From positions 1 to 64,000 of the forward strand of contig JAPMOS010000096.1 in the NCBI GenBank assembly GCA_027972325.1: DNA of 64,000 bases. The letters run 5' to 3'. Within the stretch, counting starts at the first letter, position 1. Every line of letters begins with the position of its first letter. The DNA comes from Paratrimastix pyriformis. Its lineage: Eukaryota; Preaxostyla; Paratrimastigidae. The notes below the pieces were generated by a model, which saw only the letters and a list, made by a program, of their open reading frames with translations, was not told the DNA's origin and did not search any database. Shown piece after piece: positions 57,810-64,000 of the stretch. Made by a program: the position numbers and the translations under genes.

Positions 57810-59368
57810 ATGGTTGGCTACAAACGTGATACATACGGGCAGGCCACGTTCTTCTCCCTTTCTGTCGGGCACGCACACTTCTGCTGCCATACAACCACAC
57901 AACACACCATGAGGTACACGGCCCGTGAGTTCTCCCTTTCTGTTTGACATCCCCTCATTTCATTCTCTCCTCCCCGAATCTCGGCTTTCCGTCGAAGACC
58001 CCATCAAACAGCCGAGCAGTACCCGACTCCCAGTTCCGATCCTCCTCATTTTCATCACATTCCCTCCCGCCCACACCCTCCAACAGCCGAGCAGTACCCG
58101 ACCCAGTTCTCCTCCGCATTTTCATCACATTCCCTCCCGCACACCCCCGTCCCCAACAGCCGAGCAGTACCCGACCCAGTTCCCGCTGCGGAGCAGCAAG
58201 GCCACCTACACCCTCGACGAGCGGCTGGCTGTGCGGGCCCACTCGGCCCAGTACACCAACTACCTGCGCGTCTGTCGGGAGGAGCGCGAGGCGGCCATCC
58301 AGCGGGCCCGCGGGGCCACCGTCCGTCATCGCCCACCTCCCCTCTGCGTCCGAAGGACTCTGTGCATGTTGGCCTGGCAGACTGGGTGTATCTGTGTGTG
58401 TGTGCAGCCCCAGGTGGCCGTTGGCTCATTGTGGCTCGCCTTGTCCCCGACATCCCATGCCCACCCATCCACGCTTCATCCGGGTCTCTTCATTTTCCCA
58501 TGCTCCACGTCCCCCACCCCCCCCCCCCCCAGGTGCCCAACGTGTTGAGCTCACTCGACCTGGGACTTGAGCACGCCTCGGGGCTGGCCGACCCCGAGCC
58601 GCTGGTGGATTTCAGCGATGTGCCGCTGCCCACCCTGACGGCCCCCTCCAGCGAGGCCACAACCCGCGCCGCCCCCGCCATCAAGCCAAAGCAGGTCCGC
58701 ACCGCATGGTGGTGGTGGTGGTGGTGGTCGTGTGTGGGGGGTGGGGTGGGGTGGGATGTGGGGGAGGGGGGGGCAGAAATCGTGTGTACATCAAGCCCAA
58801 GCAGGTCCGCACCGCACGAGGGAGTCGGAATCGCGTCCGCCTTTGCGTCTCGTTCGTGTCGTGGGCCTGCTTGTGCCTGGTTGTTCGCCTTGTTGACTTT
58901 CGTTATTTTCACATCCACCCATACATGCTGTTGCCCTGCCCCGCCAACCACCACCGCCACCACCACAGCGCCCGCAGCTGGTGGACACGGCCCATCTGAT
59001 TAAACACAAGTTCAAGGCCAAGCCTGCCACCTCGAACGAGGCCCACGACTGTGTGGTCTGCGGCCGCTGCCTCCTCCGCGCGCCGGCCTCGCCTGCAGAC
59101 GCGTGACATTCCTTTCACCCCCGACCATCGCATCTCTCTTTTCTGTGTGGCGGCGAATGTTGCACATTTGGCAGATGCCGCTCTCGGTGCAGGACCTGAT
59201 GCTCATCTCGATCGGCGCCCGGCAGATTGACTTTGGTCCGCCCCCGCCCCGCGCCCTCATCGAGATGATGCAATATTGAATGAGTGATAATGAATGACGA
59301 TGATTGGAGGGTTGGATGATTGAATGACTGGATGATGATGATTGGATGATGATGATGATGATGATGAT

Positions 59369-59417
<49 letters not shown>

Positions 59418-59728
59418 CGGTGATGATGATTGGATGATGATGATTGGATGATGATGATTGGATGATGATGATTGGATGATGATTGGATGATGATGATTGG
59501 ATGATGATTGGATGATGATGATTGGATGATGATGATGATTGGATGATGATGATTGGATGATGATGATGATGATGATTGGATGATGATTGGATGATGATGA
59601 TTGGATGATGATGATTGGATGATGATGATTGGATGATGATGATTGGATGATGATGATTGGATGATGATGATTGGATGATGATGATGATGATGATGGTGAT
59701 TGGATGATGATGATTGGATGATGATGAT

Positions 59729-59762
<34 letters not shown>

Positions 59763-59850
59763 CGGTGATGATGATTGGATGATGATTGGATGATGATTGG
59801 ATGATGATTGGATGATGATGATGATGATGATGTGTGATGATGATGATGAT

Positions 59851-59889
<39 letters not shown>

Positions 59890-60346
59890 GGATGATGATG
59901 ATTGGATGATGATGATTGGATGATGATGATTGGATGATGATGATTGGATGATGATGATTGGATGATGATTGGATGATGATGATTGGATGATGATGATTGG
60001 ATGATGATTGGGTGATGATGATTGGATGATGATGATGATTGGATGATGATGATTGGATGATGATTGGATGATGATGATTGGATGATGATGATTGGATGAT
60101 GATGATTGGATGATGATGATTGGATGATGATGATTGGATGATGATGATTGGATGATGATTGGATGATGATGATTGGATGATGATTGGGTGATGATGATTG
60201 GATGATGATGATTGGATGATGATGATTGGATGATGATGATTGGATGATGATTGGATGATGATGATTGGATGATGATGATTGGATGATGATGATTGGATGA
60301 TGATGATTGGATGACGATGATTGGATGATGATTGGGTGATGATGAT

Positions 60347-60390
<44 letters not shown>

Positions 60391-60410
60391 CTGGATGATG
60401 ATGATGATGA

Positions 60411-60463
<53 letters not shown>

Positions 60464-63400
60464 TGATGTTGATGTTGATGTTGATGTTGATGATGATGAT
60501 GATGTTGTTGTTGTTGTTGATGATGATGATGATTGGATGGCTGTGACCAACATCGCACCAACTGCTTCCTTTCCGGACCCTGCCTCGGTCGCAACCTCCC
60601 CTCCCATCCCCAGGGCGCGTCTGCGTGCACAGCGTGACTTCGCGCTCGCTGAATGTGTCCAACGACCTGACCTCCCACGTGGCCGTGACGGTGCTGGTGG
60701 AGGACGAGGAGCTCAAGCTGTCGGCCCCCGAGACCCAGGTCTGCTCCCCCCCCCCAGGGCCGCTTGAAGTGTGTCCGTCTGCGTGCACATGGGTGCCGGA
60801 TGGCTCGTTGCGAGCGAAATCGTAAAAACCAAAGCAAAGTGGACTCCCTCCACTCCGCCTCCTGCCTGGGCTGTTTCCCCTCGGGTGATCACCCGCCCCC
60901 CGTTGTTTACGCTCTCACTGCCACCAGCCCCTCCACTCCGTAGTTGGGCTGTGTGCCCATACCCCCGGTCGTTTACGTTCTCACTGCCACCCGCCACCAT
61001 CCGCCTCGTTTCTTCTCTCCTCTCGGGCGCAGATCATCCCCCCTGGCGCCATGGCCGGGTTCGACATCACCATCCGGCCCGAGTCGGTGCAGCTCTTCCG
61101 CGGGCAGCTGACGGTGCGCGTCAACGGGGCGGACATCTTCAAGGTGGCCGTCTCGGCCGAGGTCGGCGTCGGTCGCCGGATGGGGTGATTGGGTGATGGT
61201 GGTGATGTTGATGTTGATCTGTTCTAAGTAGCCAGCGTTGGTCGCCGGATGGGGGTGATCCCAAGAGATGCGGTCCTGGTCGATATGGTTGTGATGACTG
61301 GATCATGTGTGAAGGGCTGTGAATCCTGGCGGTCGGCCGTGGGGTGGGCCCCCTCCCCAATTCTGCTGCTGATCCGGTGCTGATGATGGACGATGATTCG
61401 TATTGTTGATTGCGATGCTCTCTTGACGACCGATGCCCTCCAACGATCGGCCTCCCATTCCATTCATCCATGGGATGGGCGCAGGTGACCCCGGTCACCC
61501 TGGACCTCTCGGCCAGCGAGCTCTTCATGACCTTCAGCCCATCCTCCATGGAGCGCACAGTCACCGAGCGGGTGATGCTGTCCAACCCTGGTTCGTTCGT
61601 TGCCACCGCCACTGCAACTGCCACCCACCGTCACCGTCACCGTCATCACCCAATCATCAGCAGCATCCATTCATCCAAGCGTCCAGTCATCCGTTCATCC
61701 AATCGTCGCCAATCGTCCATTCAGCCCAATCATCAACATCATCTATTCATCTATTCATCCACTCGTCCAATCATCCAAGCATCTCATTCACCATCAATCA
61801 CACCCCTCTTCATGGTGGTGCTCCCTGCCTCCCGCCAGGCAACTACCCGGCGGACTTCGAGTGGGAGGGCATGACCGACATCTTCACCGTCTCCCCGACT
61901 ATGGTCCGCCCGCCCATCCCCCGGCTCACCCACCCCATGCGCCAGCCCATCCCCCGGCTCACCCACCCCATGCGCCAGCCCAATCCCCCCGCTGATCGCA
62001 TTCCCTCATGTTTCATCCTGTCTGTGCGCCTGCCACCACTTACCATCCCATTCCAGGGCACCATTGAGGCGTACTCCTCGCTGCCCGTTGCCGTGACATA
62101 CAACCCGACACTGGCCCAGGGCCCCTCGGCCCAATCGGCCAACCTGACCCTCCACGTGGGCGGCGGCCTCGACCGGACGCTGCGCGTCAGCGGCGAGGTG
62201 CCCGAGGCCAAGGCCGCCTTCGTCGACAAGCACGTCGACTTTGGGGTCCTTGCCGTTGGTCCGTACCGTCTCTGCTTGTGTTCGGTTGGCCCGCTGTCGG
62301 ATCCTGTCCGTGCCCCACGCCACCACACGCATCGTGCACCATCCGCCATCCGCCATGCCCCCAGACCCCCGGCCCCCCCAGACCCACCCATACCCCATAC
62401 CCCACCCATCTGCCCCCATGTCCCCATATGCCCCATGCCCCCATGCCCCCATGTTCCATATGCCCGGCACTGGGCCGGAAGCCGTCTTGTCAATGGCGTC
62501 ACCTTCGATGCGGCAGGCGACCTTTGCTGTTTCCTCACCTCCCCATCCCTTGCCCCGCCCGCCCGCCTCACACCGCCGCGTGCCGCACGCAGGCTCATCG
62601 AAGCAGTGCTCGGTGACGCTGGCCAACGCGGGCCGGAACGACGTGTTCTTCTTCTTCGAGAGCCCTCTGGCCGGGCTGGCCGTTCAGCCCATGCAGGGCA
62701 AGATTGCACCGGGGGCCAGCCAGCCCATCGCCGTGACCCTGACGGCCACCATGACCCGGGTCTACGACACCAGCCTGACCGTCTCCATCCGGGGCGGCCG
62801 CCAGCTGCAGCTGCCCGTCAAGGCCGAGACCAAGATCCCCGCCATCGAGGTCCTCGAGAAGGAGATCCTCTTCGGCGAGGTCCGTCGACGATGCCGATGA
62901 TTATTATTATGATTCTCCGGATGATGATGACGATGATTGGATGGTGATGATGGGATGATTCGGGCCCATCGTGGTTGTTGTGTCGTCTGTCCTCCTCTCC
63001 GCTGTCCTGCTGTCTCGCTCTGTCACGTCTCGCTCTGTCACGTCTCGCTCTGTCACGTCTCGCTCTGTCACGTCTCGCTCTGTCACGTCTCGCTCTGTCA
63101 CGTCTCGCTCTGTCATGTCTCGCTGTCCTCATCATGATGTCATGTCTCCGCTGCCCTGTCATGCTGTCCTCATCATGCAGCCATATTTGCTGTCTCGCCG
63201 GCATATGAGCTGTTTTTTTGTCTCCCTCGTTCCCCCCTGCCGCTTTCCCCATCGCCCCCACAAGCGGCAACTCCACATATGATACTCACCAATCAACCTC
63301 CCTCTGCCGCACATGCCTCACATCCGTTCAGGTTGTTGTGGGCGGCCGCCAGAGCGAGGTGGTCTCGCTGTACAACGCAGGCGGGATCCCTGCGGTGCTG

Positions 63401-64000
63401 TACATGGACCTCTCCCAGTACCCCTGCTTCACCATGAACATCCCCGACCCGGCCTCGCTGCCCCCGCTGCCCCAGCTCCCTGACCTCAGCACTGCCCCCG
63501 CCGCCCAGGCCAGCACAACGGCCGCCCCGCCCCCGTCGAGTCTGTCCCCACCCACCCGTTCGCCAACCCACCCACACACCCCTCGGGAGCTGCGCCTTGT
63601 GGACACGAACCGCAATCAACAGAGCGAAAGGGGGGGACGCGCAGAAAATTTGAGGCAGTGAGATGCGACCGCGCCTCTGCCGCACCATTTTCGTTTTTCA
63701 TTTTCATTTTTGTTGGCGTTTACATCTTCATTTTATTTTCGTTTTCGTTTTTCGTTTTTCGTTTTTCGTTTTTCGTTTTCGTTTTTCGTTTGTCGTTTTC
63801 ATTCTCATCTCTTCTCCTCACGTCGCCCTCCCCCTGCCAATAGGCACTCCCCTGGCCGCTCCCGAACCCCCATCGCCCGCTGCCGCCCCTGCCGCCGCCC
63901 CTCCTGCCGCCACCGCCGCCGCCGTCGCAGCCGCTGCCACCACCCCCACAGCCCCTGCCTCGGCCGCTTCGCGTCGGCAGCAGCCCGTCACGATGCCCCC
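54316..64000 (+). CDS. CFAP47: CFAP47, central-apparatus ASH/MSP-domain ciliary protein, 3' end beyond window
   Basis: CFAP47 is a long cilium protein built of Ig-like ASH/MSP domains and placed in the central apparatus. Nineteen exons read in phase: the first ends at 54,881; then 54,948-55,315, 55,524-55,597, 55,898-56,274, 56,612-56,799, 57,231-57,598, 57,670-57,739, 58,160-58,320, 58,533-58,694, 58,969-59,055, 59,175-59,235, 60,614-60,738, 61,033-61,161, 61,485-61,590, 61,838-61,903, 62,057-62,258, 62,593-62,879, 63,332 to about 63,539, and 63,844 onward. Order and motifs (VNFGTVNQDSCITRWVTLTN, FFGSVYFGE, YTNYLRVCREERE, GTIEAYSSLPV, NPGNYPADFEW) follow animal CFAP47. The calponin-homology part known in the family would lie past the window. 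The start at 54,316 is uncertain: the first 90 residues are basic and unlike the family, and an upstream exon may exist. Confidence 0.9.
54590..55597 (+). other. CFAP47: CFAP47 N-terminal ASH domains
   Basis: The first conserved domain reads VFTVTPPSVEFREVAAGEPR, SMKLAIKNRTAVPRSIRL and DVDKDYFDEILVLSD. The second, starting at 54,948, reads YIPYADIQFDSFVNFGTVNQ, WVTLTNTGKQRGEYRFVYDE and VKVDFHAKDCGVFRALAQVQ. A third opens with VFFGSVYFGETRIVKAMLAN. Each has the 'x-F-G-x-V ... xxxNxG' pattern of ASH/MSP-type beta sandwiches. Exon phases 2, 1 and 0 close cleanly. Confidence 0.9.
55630..55800 (+). repeat. GATGATTGGATGATG microsatellite in a CFAP47 intron
   Basis: Irregular ggatgatgatgattggatg units fill most of the intron 55,598-55,897. 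Confidence 0.9.
56339..56400 (+). repeat. GT microsatellite and G-rich run in a CFAP47 intron
   Basis: About 19 GT units followed by ggtgggggg lie shortly after the donor GTCGGT at 56,275. Confidence 0.9.
57775..57812 (+). repeat. GGCT tetranucleotide repeat in a CFAP47 intron
   Basis: Eight to nine tandem ggct units ending in ggatggttggct, about 35 bp after the exon ending at 57,739. Confidence 0.9.
58006..58180 (+). repeat. Tandem triplication of a CFAP47 3' splice site and exon start
   Basis: The string acagccgagcagtacccgac occurs three times, with AG|CCGAGCAG exon starts at 58,012, 58,087 and 58,160 (spacings 75 and 73). Each is preceded by cattttcatcacattccctc except the first. Only the third continues into the conserved exon (QFPLRSSKATYTLDERLAVR); the phase-1 join from 57,739 fits it. 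The other two are decoy acceptors inside the intron. Confidence 0.85.
58681..58815 (+). repeat. Duplicated CFAP47 5' splice site
   Basis: tcaagccaaagcaggtccgc (58,681-58,700) recurs as tcaagcccaagcaggtccgc at 58,791-58,810, 110 bp on. The first donor (after 58,694) keeps the frame to the exon at 58,969. Use of the second would add 110 bases (not a multiple of three), including a TGG repeat. Confidence 0.8.
59290..60535 (+). repeat. 1.25-kb GATGATGATTG satellite filling a CFAP47 intron
   Basis: Almost the whole intron 59,236-60,613 is built of gat triplets arranged in 12- and 15-base units such as gatgatgattg and gatgatgatgattg, changing near the end to gatgttgatgttg. It is the same motif family, in the opposite orientation, as the CAT arrays in VPS13. 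It produces the largest spurious frames of the window on the minus strand. Confidence 0.95.
61905..61985 (+). repeat. 33-bp tandem duplication in a CFAP47 intron
   Basis: gcccatcccccggctcaccc(accccatgcgcca) occurs twice head-to-tail, starting right after the donor GTCCGC at 61,904. Confidence 0.85.
63013..63125 (+). repeat. 15-bp minisatellite in a CFAP47 intron
   Basis: tctcgctctgtcacg repeats seven times plus a partial copy, in the intron 62,880-63,331. There are no spacers, so it is not CRISPR-like. Confidence 0.9.
63690..63810 (+). repeat. GTTTTTC repeat in a CFAP47 intron
   Basis: Tandem cgttttt(c) units give a T-rich tract before the acceptor ccaatag at 63,843. Confidence 0.85.

Larger units (their letters stand above)
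60614..63539 (+). other. CFAP47: CFAP47 middle ASH domains
   Basis: Consecutive exons read RVCVHSVTSRSLNVSNDLTS, IIPPGAMAGFDITIRPESVQ, VTPVTLDLSASELFMTFSPS, GNYPADFEWEGMTDIFTVSP, GTIEAYSSLPVAVTYNPTLA, FVDKHVDFGVLAVG joined to SSKQCSVTLANAGRNDVFFF, IRGGRQLQLPVKAETKIPAI, EVLEKEILFGE joined to VVVGGRQSEVVSLYNAGGIP, and YPCFTMNIPD. The repeated 'xFG...L.N.G' motifs mark at least four ASH/MSP-like sandwiches in the same order as the family. Confidence 0.9.

Noticed and set aside
59012-60837. Very long minus-strand frames (over 500 residues of His/Ser/Ile repeats)
   Set aside because: They are translations of the GAT satellite in a CFAP47 intron; all three frames are open because the triplet repeat lacks stops.
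63013-63125. Regular short repeats resembling a CRISPR array
   Set aside because: The 15-bp units are contiguous with no spacers, and the context is a eukaryotic intron.

Overview
The window comes from the nuclear genome of a unicellular eukaryote that very probably builds a cilium or flagellum. It carries two large, intron-rich host genes with GC-rich exons (VPS13 and the axonemal gene CFAP47), many short spliceosomal introns, simple-sequence repeats in the introns, and several retrotransposon families. A short TTAGGG-type run at about 8.18 kb hints at vertebrate-like telomere repeats. The species cannot be named from the sequence alone. The commonest 5' splice site is GTCCGT, with GTCTGT, GTCCGC and GTTCGT variants, rather than GTAAGT or GTGAGT.

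Left third (1-15.2 kb), a mobile-element-rich accessory zone. It begins with a minus-strand protein fragment running off the edge (copy 1 of an unrecognised local family). Next is a decayed minus-strand LINE (LINE A, about 0.4-7.85 kb) with ORF1-like, APE endonuclease, reverse transcriptase and RNase H parts and a tandemly repeated 5' region. Copy 2 of the local family follows, split by a 1,037-bp TA-flanked element with 23-bp inverted ends, and then copy 3. Two Pro/Ala-rich reading frames follow that share a C-terminal DGPxxRDFxW motif. A DIRS-like tyrosine-recombinase retroelement lies on the minus strand (about 11.9-15.0 kb).

Middle (15.5-48.4 kb): one plus-strand gene of about 33 kb encodes a complete VPS13-family bridge-like lipid-transfer protein. 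It runs from the chorein N-terminus through the VAB/SHR-BD-type region to the ATG2-C-like and PH-like C-terminus. One intron (16,055-21,233) holds a second, 5'-truncated LINE (LINE B) in antisense orientation. Other introns hold ATC/CAT, CA, CCT and poly-C tracts.

Right part: a 0.5-kb convergent spacer contains a Tc1/mariner transposase relic. A minus-strand multi-exon gene (48.9 to about 53.4 kb) follows. It encodes a coiled-coil protein with a C-terminal protein-kinase-like domain that resembles Crinkler-type kinases. A roughly 0.9-kb divergent spacer leads to plus-strand CFAP47, a central-apparatus ASH/MSP-domain protein. Nineteen of its exons can be read in phase before the window ends inside the gene. 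Two CFAP47 splice junctions lie inside local tandem duplications. VPS13, the kinase-like gene and CFAP47 show no operon-like relation; they are separate transcription units sharing the same unusual splice-site style.
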